NCBI GenBank assembly: GCA_017390475.1
Contig: JAFPBO010000008.1
Span: 1 to 64,000, forward strand
DNA: 64,000 bases
DNA from: Loktanella sp.
GTDB lineage: Bacteria > Pseudomonadota > Alphaproteobacteria > Rhodobacterales > Rhodobacteraceae
Reading direction: 5' to 3'
Position numbers and translations under genes: made by a program. Shown piece by piece: positions 25,519 to 34,140 of this stretch; the stretch's first letter is position 1, and every line of letters begins with the position of its first letter. Under the pieces are notes generated by a model. That model made no database searches, was not told the DNA's origin, and worked only from the letters and a program-made list of their open reading frames with translations.

Positions 25519-26055
25519 TTGGCTGACACCAATAAACCATTGCTGATCAAACGATATGCAAGCCGCCGTCTGTATAACACCGAAACCAGCGATTATGTGA
25601 CGCTGGAAGATATCGCGCTGTTCATCCGCGAAGGCCGTGAAGTGCAGATCGTCGATCTGAAATCCGGTGACGATCTGACCCGTCAATATCTTCTGCAAAT
25701 CATCGCCGAACACGAAAGCCGCGGCGAAAGCGTTTTGCCCGTTGATGTGCTGACTGATCTGGTGCGCAGCTATACGACGCAGGCCGCATCCGTGGTGCCG
25801 CAATTCCTGCAAGCAAGTTTCGAGATGCTGCGCGATGGCCAGTCCAAGGCGATGGAAAACATGACCAAGGCCAGCCCGATGACGGCAATGCCCGGCTTTG
25901 ACGCGATGCGCGCACAGCAGGCGGCGTTTTTCAAGGCGATGACCGGCGGTCTTGTCGGTGCCGGTACTGGCCCGACAAAGGAAGGCGATGAACTGACCGA
26001 GATCAAGACACAGCTGGCAGAACTTCAGGCGAAACTTGCCAAGCTGAACAAGTAA
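25519..26055 (+). CDS. phaR: PHB synthesis repressor PhaR
   Basis: PhaR senses PHB and represses phaP and itself. The 178-residue protein begins ADTNKPLLIKRYASRRLYNTE, the conserved DNA-binding N-terminal domain with the YNT motif, followed by YVTLEDIALFIREG and the PHB-accumulation domain RQYLLQIIAEHES. The C-terminus is helical (ELTEIKTQLAELQAKLAKLN) and could be a coiled coil. I chose the TTG at 25519 because GGAGG lies eight nucleotides upstream and the domain begins there. A degenerate PhaR-box-like sequence (25484-25499) lies just before it. Confidence 0.95.
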   Translation: MADTNKPLLIKRYASRRLYNTETSDYVTLEDIALFIREGREVQIVDLKSGDDLTRQYLLQIIAEHESRGESVLPVDVLTDLVRSYTTQAASVVPQFLQASFEMLRDGQSKAMENMTKASPMTAMPGFDAMRAQQAAFFKAMTGGLVGAGTGPTKEGDELTEIKTQLAELQAKLAKLNK

Positions 26056-26059
26056 TGCG

Positions 26060-27364
26060 TCAGATCCCCAACCGGTCGCGCAGGGCATACCATGTCATCG
26101 CCAAGGTCAGCAGCGGGGCACGGAATGCCGGGCCACCGGGGAAATTGGGGACTTTCAGCCCTGATAATGTGTCGAACCGCCCGGTCTGACCGGCGACAGC
26201 CTCGGCCATGACCTTGCCGGCCAGACCGGACAGGGCGACGCCATGGCCAGAAAATCCTGCCCCTGACAAAATATTGGGGGCTACCTTCTGGATGGCGGGC
26301 AGGCGGGTCATGGTGATACCAAGCGTGCCGCCCCAGACATAATCGATTTTCACGCCTTTGAGCTGCGGGAACAGATTGGTCATCCGCTGGATCAGCGCGG
26401 TGCTGATATCGCTGGGATAGCCCAGCGAATAACTTTCGCGCCCGCCGAACAGGAACCGGTTGTCTTCGGACATGCGGTAGTAGTTCACCACGAATTTGCT
26501 GTCTGCCACCGCGATATCGCGCGCCAGCACGTCGCGCGCCCGGTCACCCAAAGGTTCGGTCGCACAGATGAAGCTGTTGATCGGCATCACCTTGGCTGCG
26601 ACGGCCCGGTTGAGATTAGGCATATAGCCATTACCGGCCATGATCACATGCCGCGCTTTGACCTGCCCCTTGGCGGTGCGGATCGTCGCAGGGTCCCCGG
26701 CGGTCATTTCGGTCACTTCGGATAAATCAAACAGCCGCGCACCTGCGCCTTCGGCCAGCCGCGCCAGGCCCAAAGCGTAACGCAGCGGATGAATATGGCC
26801 TGCGCCCAGATCCAGTATCCCGCCCCGATACAGTGGCGATTTCACCAGATCGCGCATCGCGTCGGGGTCGAGTTTCTCGATCTGGTCGTAACCATAATGC
26901 TGCGCCAGATAATCAGCATCGGCGTTGTAATCGCGTGCTTCGCTGGCGGAATAGAACCCATGTGCGACACCGGGGCGATAGCGCGCCTCTGGCACATGAT
27001 TGGCGCAGGTCTGACGGACATCTTCCTTGGCCTCTTCAGCCAACGCCCATAGTGCTGCCGCCTGATCCTTGCCCAGTTTGCGCGCAAGAATCTGTTGGCT
27101 GGCATTATAGCCAGACCCGACCTGCCCGCCATTGCGCCCGGATGCCCCGAACCCTGCGCGATGGGCATCCAGCACGACAACATCCAGCCCCTTTTGCGCC
27201 AGATGCCAGGCAGCGGACAGGCCGGTATAGCCCGCGCCGATCACGCAGACATCGGCGGTGGTATCGCCGGTCAGGGCAGGGCGCAGGGGCGGCAGGTCGC
27301 TGCTGGCGGTGTACCAGCTTTGCGGCATCTCGCCGGCGCGGTCGTTGCGATACAGCGGGTTCAT
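26060..27364 (-). CDS. FAD-dependent amine oxidase, PuuB-like (DAO family)
   Basis: This 434-residue DAO-family flavoprotein has the N-terminal dinucleotide-binding motif VIGAGYTGLSAAWHLAQKG with the acidic end of the strand VVVLDA, then GFGASGRNGGQVGSGY. The same region occurs in gamma-glutamylputrescine oxidase. It is the last gene of the minus-strand cluster, and its ATG overlaps the stop of the upstream glutamine-synthetase-like gene. In a Puu-type pathway it would oxidise a gamma-glutamylated amine to the aldehyde. The true substrate is inferred from context only. Confidence 0.85.
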   Translation of the reverse strand: MNPLYRNDRAGEMPQSWYTASSDLPPLRPALTGDTTADVCVIGAGYTGLSAAWHLAQKGLDVVVLDAHRAGFGASGRNGGQVGSGYNASQQILARKLGKDQAAALWALAEEAKEDVRQTCANHVPEARYRPGVAHGFYSASEARDYNADADYLAQHYGYDQIEKLDPDAMRDLVKSPLYRGGILDLGAGHIHPLRYALGLARLAEGAGARLFDLSEVTEMTAGDPATIRTAKGQVKARHVIMAGNGYMPNLNRAVAAKVMPINSFICATEPLGDRARDVLARDIAVADSKFVVNYYRMSEDNRFLFGGRESYSLGYPSDISTALIQRMTNLFPQLKGVKIDYVWGGTLGITMTRLPAIQKVAPNILSGAGFSGHGVALSGLAGKVMAEAVAGQTGRFDTLSGLKVPNFPGGPAFRAPLLTLAMTWYALRDRLGI

Positions 27365-28713
27365 ACGTTCAACAACAAATGTTCACGCTCCCATGGGCTG
27401 ATGACTTGCAGGAATTCCTTGTACTCCAGCCGCTTGACGATGGAATAGACCCGCGCGAAATCTTCGCCTAAAACCTCGCGCAGTTCCTTGGCTTCGTCAA
27501 ACAGGTCAAGCGCGTCGGACAATGAGCCTGCAATTTCGGAATCAGAGTCATAGGCTTCGCCCACCCAGCGTTTATCCGGGCGGATTTCATTCTTCAGCCC
27601 CAGATAACCACAAGCCAGCGAGGCGGCGATACACAGGTAAGGATTGCAATCCATCCCCGGCAGGCGGTTTTCGATCCGTCGCGCATCGGGGTCAGATATC
27701 GGAATGCGGATGCCAGTTGTGCGATTGTCGCGGCCCCATTCAAGGTTCACGGGGGCCGCTGAATCCGGCACATAACGGCGGTAGCTGTTCACATAGGGCG
27801 CGATCACGGCAATGGCGCTGGGCATATGTTCCTGCAAGCCGCCGATAAAGTGGAAGAACGCATCTGTTTCGCCGCCACCCGGGCCGGTGAACATATTGCG
27901 GCCTTTGCTGTCCAGCACTGAATGGTGGACATGCATGGCGGAACCCGGTTCACCCTCGATCGGTTTGGCCATGAACGTGGCGAAACAATTGTGTTTCAGC
28001 GCCGCTTCGCGGATCAGGCGTTTGAAGAAGAAGACTTCATCCGCCAGTTTGATCGGGTTGCCATGGCGCAGGTTGATTTCCAACTGGCCTGCGCCGCCTT
28101 CCTGCGCGATGCCGTCAATTTCAAACCCCTGAATTTCGGCAAATTCATAGATATCGTCGATCACCGGGCCGTAATCATCCACTGCGGTCATCGAATAGGC
28201 CTGCCGTCCGGCGGCAGGGCGTCCGGTGCGGCCCATCATCGGTTCAATCGCCTTGGCCGGGTCGATGTTGCGGCCGACAAGGTAGAATTCCATCTCTGGC
28301 GCGACGACGGGGGTCCAGCCTTCGGCCTTATACAGATCAACCACCCGGCGCAGCACGTTGCGCGGTGAAAAAGGCACCGGATTGCCCTTTTGGTCATAGG
28401 CGTCGTGGATCACCTGCAAGGTGCCATCGGCAGCCCAAGGGGCGGCGGTCGCGGTGGACAGATCGGGGCGCAGGATCATGTCGGGTTCAAGGAAACCGTC
28501 CGGCCCGGATGCTTCGCCCCATTCGCCGGTGATGGTCTGGAAAAAAATCGAATTGGGCAGGTGGAAATGGCCCTGTTTTTCCCATTTGCCTGCAGGCACC
28601 GCCTTACCACGCGCGATGCCGGGCAGGTCGGCGATGACGCATTCGACCTCGTCCAGACGGTTTGCCTCCAGATAGGCGGCGGCGGCGGCGGGGATTTTTG
28701 TGGTCCAGCTCAT
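27361..28713 (-). CDS. Glutamine synthetase family ligase (PuuA-like), copy 1
   Basis: This 450-residue enzyme of the glutamine synthetase fold has the catalytic-barrel segments APEMEFYLVG, DGIAQEGGAGQLEINLRHGNP, SAMHVHHSVLD, APYVNSYRRYVPDSAAPVN and NRTTGIRIP. Like gamma-glutamylputrescine synthetases it lacks the adenylylation loop of GlnA. It would couple glutamate to an amine using ATP. It overlaps both neighbours as ATGA. A second paralogue (29462-30793) lies two genes upstream in the same cluster. Confidence 0.88.
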   Translation of the reverse strand: MSWTTKIPAAAAAYLEANRLDEVECVIADLPGIARGKAVPAGKWEKQGHFHLPNSIFFQTITGEWGEASGPDGFLEPDMILRPDLSTATAAPWAADGTLQVIHDAYDQKGNPVPFSPRNVLRRVVDLYKAEGWTPVVAPEMEFYLVGRNIDPAKAIEPMMGRTGRPAAGRQAYSMTAVDDYGPVIDDIYEFAEIQGFEIDGIAQEGGAGQLEINLRHGNPIKLADEVFFFKRLIREAALKHNCFATFMAKPIEGEPGSAMHVHHSVLDSKGRNMFTGPGGGETDAFFHFIGGLQEHMPSAIAVIAPYVNSYRRYVPDSAAPVNLEWGRDNRTTGIRIPISDPDARRIENRLPGMDCNPYLCIAASLACGYLGLKNEIRPDKRWVGEAYDSDSEIAGSLSDALDLFDEAKELREVLGEDFARVYSIVKRLEYKEFLQVISPWEREHLLLNV

Positions 28714-29393
28714 GCCAATGTTCTTTCTTTGAAAAAGCGCGCGATCTGCGCCGCAAGCCGGGGGCTGTCGACCGGTTTGTCCAGATCGTCGCGCACTTGT
28801 TCCAGCTGTGCATCCGGCACATTGCCGGGGCCGCGATATTTCAGCAGCCCGTCAATGACCGGCGTGTCGAATTCAGGATGTGGCTGCACGGTGAAAATCC
28901 GGTTGCCATAGACCAGCGCGGCATTGGTGCAGAAATCATTGCTGCCCACAACGGTCGCATCATCGGGGCGGGTGACCACCTGATCCTGATGCCAGGCGTT
29001 CAACGCATATGCCTGCCCGTTGATCCTGTATTGCTGCCGCCCGACGGCCCAGCCGCCATCGAATTTCGCGACCTTTCCACCCAAGGCCTGCGCAATGATC
29101 TGATGGCCGAAACAGATACCGACCAGCGGCAGATCAGCGGCATAGATATCGCGGATCAGGGTTTCCAGCGGGGGGATAAAGGGATGGTCTTCATAAGCGC
29201 CATGTTTGGACCCGGTGATCAGCCAGCCGTCGCAATCGCTGACCGCCTGCGGGAATTCCATATCGACGACATTATAGACGACAAAGTCAAAACCATTGCC
29301 GCCCAGAAGCCGTTGGAACAGGTCCGCAAAATCGCCTGTGGTCGGGCGCAATTCGTCCGGCGCGTGCCCTGTTTGCAGGATGCCGATTTTCAT
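28710..29393 (-). CDS. Class I glutamine amidotransferase-like hydrolase
   Basis: This 227-residue protein has the GATase class I triad: Cys in PLVGICFGHQIIAQALGGKV, and His and Glu in FTVQPHPEFD. In polyamine clusters a GATase-fold hydrolase (PuuD) releases glutamate from gamma-glutamyl-aminobutyrate. This one resembles the GMP-synthase-like GATase subgroup more than PuuD (no PuuD-type GGxN pattern seen), so its hydrolytic role here is inferred. It overlaps the glutamine-synthetase-like gene downstream. Confidence 0.85.
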   Translation of the reverse strand: MKIGILQTGHAPDELRPTTGDFADLFQRLLGGNGFDFVVYNVVDMEFPQAVSDCDGWLITGSKHGAYEDHPFIPPLETLIRDIYAADLPLVGICFGHQIIAQALGGKVAKFDGGWAVGRQQYRINGQAYALNAWHQDQVVTRPDDATVVGSNDFCTNAALVYGNRIFTVQPHPEFDTPVIDGLLKYRGPGNVPDAQLEQVRDDLDKPVDSPRLAAQIARFFKERTLA

Positions 29394-29461
29394 AATTTCA
29401 CCATGTGTTGGGTTTCACGGCCAAACTAACCTGCGAACCCAACCGCTGCAAGCGGGCAGGC

Positions 29462-30793
29462 TCAGACAGTGTCGAGATAAAGTTCCAGCTGCTCTTCTTC
29501 GGACAATTCGGCGAAATAATGCAATTCCTGCCGCTTGGTCATCACGAGATTTTCTACCAATGTCGGGTCAAAGATGCGCCGCGCCAGCGGGCTGTGTTCA
29601 AAGGCATCAATCGCGGCTGACCATGTGTCCGGGATCTGGGCAAGATCCTGATCATAGGCATTGCCGGAAATCGGTTTTGGTGGGGTCAGATCATCCTCGA
29701 TCCCGATCAGGGCCGATCCCAGCACGGCGGCGAGGAACAGATAGGGGTTCACATCGCCCCCTGCGACGCGGTGTTCGACGCGCCGCGCCTTGAAACTGCC
29801 GCCCGGCACCCGGACCGATGCGGTGCGGTTGTCATAGGCCCAGCAAACACCTGTGGGTGCGTGGCTTTCGGGGACCAGCCGTTGATAGGAATTGCCATGC
29901 GGCGCGAAGATCAGCGCGAGGTCAGGAATACCCTTCAAGCAGCCTGCAATCGCGTTGTGCAGCAACCGCGTGCCTTCAAATGTGTCATTGGCCATCAGAT
30001 TGTTGCCTTCGGCATCGACCACCGAAAAATGCGTATGCAGGCCGCTGCCGGCATATTCTTCGTAGGGTTTGGCCATGAAACTGGCAGCCATCCCGTGGTT
30101 GCGGGCGAGGCCACGCACCAGCATTTTGAAGAGCCAGGCGTCATCAGCCGCTTTCAGTGCGTCGGGGACATGTTCAAGGTTGATTTCGAACTGGCCCATG
30201 CCGACTTCGGATATCGCGGCCTCTGCGGGGATATTCATCGCGTCGCAGGCATCGTAAAGGTCGTTGAAGAACATATCAAAGGCGTCAAGCGCGCGCAAAG
30301 ACAGGATTTCCGCACCGGGGCGGCGTTTGCCCGACCGGGGTGAGCGGGGCTGGCGGATGCCGTCGCCGCTGTCATCGACCAGATAGAATTCCATTTCCGT
30401 GGCGACCACAGGCGTCAGCCCACGCGCCTCGAACCGTTCGACGACGCGGGCCAGCGCCTGACGCGGGTCACCGGCGAAGGGCGTGCCGTCTTCGTGAAAC
30501 ATCCACATCGGCAGCAGGGCGGATGGGCTGGACAGCCAGGGCATCGGGACATAGCCACGTTCGGTGGGCATCAGCAGACCGTCGGGATCGCCTGCTTCGA
30601 ACACCAGCGGGCTGTCTTCGACATCTTCGCCCCAGATATCGAGGTTGAGGATGGAAAACGGGAACCTTGTGCCTTCTTCTTCCAGCTTGGCGGCGAATTT
30701 GCGCGGCACGCGTTTGCCCCGTGCCTGACCGTTCAGGTCAGCGGCACCACAACGCACATTGCGCACTTCGGGACGATCGTCGATCCAGCTCAT
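29462..30793 (-). CDS. Glutamine synthetase family ligase (PuuA-like), copy 2
   Basis: This 443-residue paralogue of the ligase at 27361-28713 has ATEMEFYLVDDSGDG, SEVGMGQFEINLEHVPD, SGLHTHFSVVD, FAPHGNSYQRLVPESHAPTG and NRTASVRVPGG. The N-terminal domain begins MSWIDDRPEVRNVRC. The two copies differ clearly throughout, so they probably use different amines or act together. It overlaps the permease gene upstream as ATGA, tying synthesis of the ligase to uptake. Confidence 0.88.
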   Translation of the reverse strand: MSWIDDRPEVRNVRCGAADLNGQARGKRVPRKFAAKLEEEGTRFPFSILNLDIWGEDVEDSPLVFEAGDPDGLLMPTERGYVPMPWLSSPSALLPMWMFHEDGTPFAGDPRQALARVVERFEARGLTPVVATEMEFYLVDDSGDGIRQPRSPRSGKRRPGAEILSLRALDAFDMFFNDLYDACDAMNIPAEAAISEVGMGQFEINLEHVPDALKAADDAWLFKMLVRGLARNHGMAASFMAKPYEEYAGSGLHTHFSVVDAEGNNLMANDTFEGTRLLHNAIAGCLKGIPDLALIFAPHGNSYQRLVPESHAPTGVCWAYDNRTASVRVPGGSFKARRVEHRVAGGDVNPYLFLAAVLGSALIGIEDDLTPPKPISGNAYDQDLAQIPDTWSAAIDAFEHSPLARRIFDPTLVENLVMTKRQELHYFAELSEEEQLELYLDTV

Positions 30794-31596
30794 CTGATTA
30801 CCTGTGGTTTGAAACGCAGCTTTGCGCGGACGTTCTGCGGAAGATGGCGGTTCAACCGATTATTGACCAGCCCGAATATGGCAATAATCACAAGCGTCAG
30901 CAGAATGAAATAGCCCGCGAGGATCGGATAGGGGATGAAGGGGTTGAACGTCTTGTCCGCGAAATAGCGGGCGTAATACAGCGCATCGCCCTTTTGCTGG
31001 ATCGCCGGAAAGCCGGTAAAGAACACCAATGTCGTGGCGTGGAACAGAAAGATCGCTTCATTCGTATAGGCGGGCCAGGCAAGGCGCAGCATCGTGGGCC
31101 AGGTGATCCGCCGGAACCGCGCCCAGCCGGACAGGCCATAGGCATCGGCGGCGTCCAGATCGCCTTTGGGAATGGATTGCAGCGCGCCATGGAAAATCTC
31201 GCCCGAATAGGCGGCGGTGTTCAGGAACAAAACCACCAGCGCACCGGCCCAGGCGGAGGTGAACGGGTCAAAGAAAGGCGAAACATTCTTGAGGCTGAGA
31301 AACAGGAAATAGGCAAAGAAGAATTGGATGAACAAGGGCGATCCGCGGAAGACGAAGATGAACCATGTCGATGCTTTGCGGATCACCTTGTTCTGCGCCG
31401 CCTTGCCCAGGGCCACAGCATTGGCCAGAAAGAACCCGGTGCAGAGCGCGAAAAAGCCGAAATAGATGTTCCAGATCATCCCTGACCCGATCAGGGTGAA
31501 TTGCTGGCAAAGCGTAAAATCGCGCTGCGGCAACAGCCGTTCGCCGATGCCCTGACTGCGCAACCCGTAATCGAGGATGGTTTCCCAACAGCTCAT
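30790..31596 (-). CDS. ABC transporter permease (polar amino acid/amine type), subunit 2
   Basis: This 268-residue inner-membrane permease of the HAAT family has several hydrophobic segments and the cytoplasmic coupling loop QSIPKGDLDAADAYGLSGW, matching the EAA motif that docks on the ATPase. It begins with about 35 polar residues before the first helix. It overlaps the other permease gene and the downstream ligase gene by ATGA. With its partner it would form the heterodimeric channel. Confidence 0.9.
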   Translation of the reverse strand: MSCWETILDYGLRSQGIGERLLPQRDFTLCQQFTLIGSGMIWNIYFGFFALCTGFFLANAVALGKAAQNKVIRKASTWFIFVFRGSPLFIQFFFAYFLFLSLKNVSPFFDPFTSAWAGALVVLFLNTAAYSGEIFHGALQSIPKGDLDAADAYGLSGWARFRRITWPTMLRLAWPAYTNEAIFLFHATTLVFFTGFPAIQQKGDALYYARYFADKTFNPFIPYPILAGYFILLTLVIIAIFGLVNNRLNRHLPQNVRAKLRFKPQVIR

Positions 31597-32399
31597 ATCT
31601 GCGCCTTGCGTTGGGCTTCACCGGCTGCGGTCGCCTGACCGAAAGTCAGGCGTGCCATGATCCGGTCCAGCACGATCTCTGACACTTTGGTGAAGCAAAG
31701 GTAAAAGACGAGCAGGGCAAGAAAATACCACATCCGCCAGTCGGGATGCGGGTAGGCGGTGAAGCGGGGCTGTGCTGCACCGCCCAGTTCGCGCGCCCAA
31801 TAGACGATGTCTTGAATGCCGAGCAGGAACAGCAGGGGTGTCGCCTTGATCAGCACCATCCACAGGTTGGACAAGCCGGGCAGGGCAAAGACCCACATCT
31901 GCGGCACCAGCACGCGCCAGAAGGTCTGGCGCTGGCTCATCCCGTAGGCTTCTGCGGTTTCCAGCTGGCCGCGCGGCACGGCGCGCATGGCACCGAACAA
32001 GACATTTCCGGCGAAAGCCCCAAAGACGATGGCAAAAGTGAATGTGGCGACAAGAAAGCTATAGCTGTCATGCACCCATTGCGGCGAATTGTTCAGGGGT
32101 AATTTCGCAGCGGAACAGACGACAAAATCATTGCCTCGCCAGACCGGCCCATCCCAATCGGGGCATTTGATCCGGTGGCGGATATATTCGAGTGCCTGAT
32201 CAAGTGCGATCACGAAGAACAGGAAAAATGCGATATCGGGCACGCCGCGCACGATGGCGATATAGGTTTTGCCGATCCATCGAAAAGGCGCGATGGCAGA
32301 CCTGGCCAAAGCCGCCGCGCCAAAGCCGAAACCCAGCGCCAATGGGGCAGTCAGCGCCAACAGCAGCAACACGGTGCCGACCGCGTAATAGATCTGCAT
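31593..32399 (-). CDS. ABC transporter permease (polar amino acid/amine type), subunit 1
   Basis: This 268-residue permease has an EAA-type loop RAVPRGQLETAEAYGMSQRQ, an early membrane helix VGTVLLLLALTAPLALGFG, and the segment AIVRGVPDIAFFLFF usual for amino-acid permeases (RGTPLLVQ type). A long periplasmic loop with two Cys residues (IKCPD, VVCSAA) is present between the early helices. It is coupled with the second permease gene through an ATGA overlap. Confidence 0.9.
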   Translation of the reverse strand: MQIYYAVGTVLLLLALTAPLALGFGFGAAALARSAIAPFRWIGKTYIAIVRGVPDIAFFLFFVIALDQALEYIRHRIKCPDWDGPVWRGNDFVVCSAAKLPLNNSPQWVHDSYSFLVATFTFAIVFGAFAGNVLFGAMRAVPRGQLETAEAYGMSQRQTFWRVLVPQMWVFALPGLSNLWMVLIKATPLLFLLGIQDIVYWARELGGAAQPRFTAYPHPDWRMWYFLALLVFYLCFTKVSEIVLDRIMARLTFGQATAAGEAQRKAQI

Positions 32400-32509
32400 A
32401 TGTCTGCCGGTTGTCAGATAACAGGCAAACCATTGCAGGCGCTCCAGGGTCGCGGGATCTGTGCAAAAGCTGAAAATGGCGGGACCCGCGTGTCATGGGT
32501 GGGGGAGAG

Positions 32510-32531
32510 GCCCCGGCGCGGTGGCCGGGGC
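32510..32531 (-). terminator. Intercistronic hairpin after the binding-protein gene
   Basis: An 8-bp perfect GC stem GCCCCGGC / GCCGGGGC with a 6-nt loop lies in the 141-nt gap between the binding-protein gene and the first permease gene. There is no T run, so it probably protects the upstream message or causes partial termination, giving more binding protein than permease. Confidence 0.6.
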
Positions 32532-32540
32532 GTTAGATGT

Positions 32541-33260
32541 TCAGAACGTGGCCGAACCGGGAAGCCATTCGGTGATCAATTCGTTCAATGTGCCGTCATC
32601 CTTCATCGACTGGATCGCGGCGCTGAATGTGTCACGCAATTCGGTGTCAGACTGGCGCACGCCCAGACCGATACCGCCACCGATCAGGATATCCTCGCCG
32701 ATGAAAGACAGCTCTCCACCTTCGGAGTCGATGGGTTCCAGAAATGCCTTATCGGCCAGAACGGCATCCGCTTCGCCATTGCGCACGGCAGAGATGGTTT
32801 CATCGGGCGTGGCGAATTCCAGCAAGGTCGCACCTTCCATCGAGGTCACATAGCTGGCTTGAATAGTGCCGGTCTGTGCCGCGATCACGGCATTTTCCAG
32901 ATCAACCTCGCCAAGTGCGAGGAAGGCAGATGGATCGGGCTGCGTATAGGGGTCGGTGAAATCGATGACCTCTTTGCGTTCATCCGTAATCGACATGCCC
33001 GCGATGATGGCGTCATAATTGCCGGACACGAGGTTCGGAATGATGCTGTCCCAGTCGGTGACGACCCAGGTGCAGTTCAGTTCGGCGCGCAGGCAAAGTT
33101 CATCGCCCAGGGCACGTTCGAACCCGTCGACTTCACCGGCATCGTTGATGAAATTGTACGGAGGGTAGGCACCTTCGGTCCCCAGACGGATCACGTCCTG
33201 GGCCATGGCGGCGCTGCCCAGAAGGGCGGCAGTTACACTTGTCATGATCAGTTTGTTCAT
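32541..33260 (-). CDS. Periplasmic substrate-binding protein (family 3, polar amino acid/amine type)
   Basis: This 239-residue protein has a signal peptide MNKLIMTSVTAALLGSAAMA, followed by the family 3 binding fold: IRLGTEGAYPPYNFIND, ELNCTWVVTDWDSIIPNL, and YDAIIAGMSITDERKEVIDFTDPY. The pair of Cys residues in LCLRAELNC may form a disulfide. It would deliver an amino acid, opine or polyamine to the two permeases. The ligand cannot be read from sequence. Confidence 0.92.
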   Translation of the reverse strand: MNKLIMTSVTAALLGSAAMAQDVIRLGTEGAYPPYNFINDAGEVDGFERALGDELCLRAELNCTWVVTDWDSIIPNLVSGNYDAIIAGMSITDERKEVIDFTDPYTQPDPSAFLALGEVDLENAVIAAQTGTIQASYVTSMEGATLLEFATPDETISAVRNGEADAVLADKAFLEPIDSEGGELSFIGEDILIGGGIGLGVRQSDTELRDTFSAAIQSMKDDGTLNELITEWLPGSATF

Positions 33261-33282
33261 CTTGATACTCCCGTTAGATGAT

Positions 33283-34056
33283 TTAAGCGGCTGTCGCGGA
33301 AAGAAATCCGCGCAGACGGTCGGTTTTTGGGCTGCCGAACAGATCGGACGGCGCGCCTTGTTCTTCGATTACACCTTGGTGCAGGAATACGACATGGTCG
33401 CTGACATCTGCGGCAAGGCGCATATCATGTGTAACAATGATCATGGTGCGGCCTTCGCTGGCCAGATCCTTGATCACGCGGATCACCTCTTGTTCCAGTT
33501 CAGGGTCCAGCGCGCTGGTTGGTTCATCGAACAACAGCGCCTTGGGTTCCATACAGAGCGCCCGCGCGATCGCGGCGCGTTGTTGCTGGCCACCCGATAA
33601 TTGCGCGGGATAAGCGTCGCATTTGTCGCCGATGCCGACCTTGTTCAGATAGGCGCGCGCCGATGCCTCGACCTCTGCCTTGGGGCGTTTGAGGACGGTG
33701 ACAGGTGCTTCCATGACGTTCTGCAGAATCGTCATATGCGCCCAGAGGTTGAATTGCTGGAACACCATCGACAGGTTCGTGCGGATGCGGATCATCTGCG
33801 CGTGGTCGCCGGGGCGGCGATTCAGGCCGGTGCCTTTCCATGTCACAGCTTCACCACAAAACAGCACATCGCCTTGCTGGCTGTCTTCCAGCAGGTTGGC
33901 ACAGCGCAGCAATGTTGATTTGCCAGAGCCTGAAGACCCGATCAAGGACACGACATGCCCGGCAGGCGCGGTGATATCGACACCCTTGAGCACTTCGAGC
34001 GCGCCATAGGATTTATGCAGGTCGCGGATTTCAATCACAGGGATAGTGTTGGACAC
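33283..34056 (-). CDS. ABC transporter ATP-binding protein (polar amino acid/amine type)
   Basis: This 257-residue ATPase has Walker A GSSGSGKST, the signature LSGGQQQR, Walker B ALLFDEPTSALDPEL and the switch His in IIVTHDM. The overall pattern matches the GlnQ/HisP group. It is the first gene of the minus-strand uptake and degradation cluster, and about 84 nt separate it from the PhnD-like gene upstream, where its promoter is expected. Confidence 0.95.
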   Translation of the reverse strand: MSNTIPVIEIRDLHKSYGALEVLKGVDITAPAGHVVSLIGSSGSGKSTLLRCANLLEDSQQGDVLFCGEAVTWKGTGLNRRPGDHAQMIRIRTNLSMVFQQFNLWAHMTILQNVMEAPVTVLKRPKAEVEASARAYLNKVGIGDKCDAYPAQLSGGQQQRAAIARALCMEPKALLFDEPTSALDPELEQEVIRVIKDLASEGRTMIIVTHDMRLAADVSDHVVFLHQGVIEEQGAPSDLFGSPKTDRLRGFLSATAA

Positions 34057-34140
34057 GTTGGTGCTTCTTTTCTTGTTCTGTCTGTGATTAGGCCCGGTTT
34101 TTGTACGATTTGCAACGCTTTGGTGACGGATGACCCTGCG

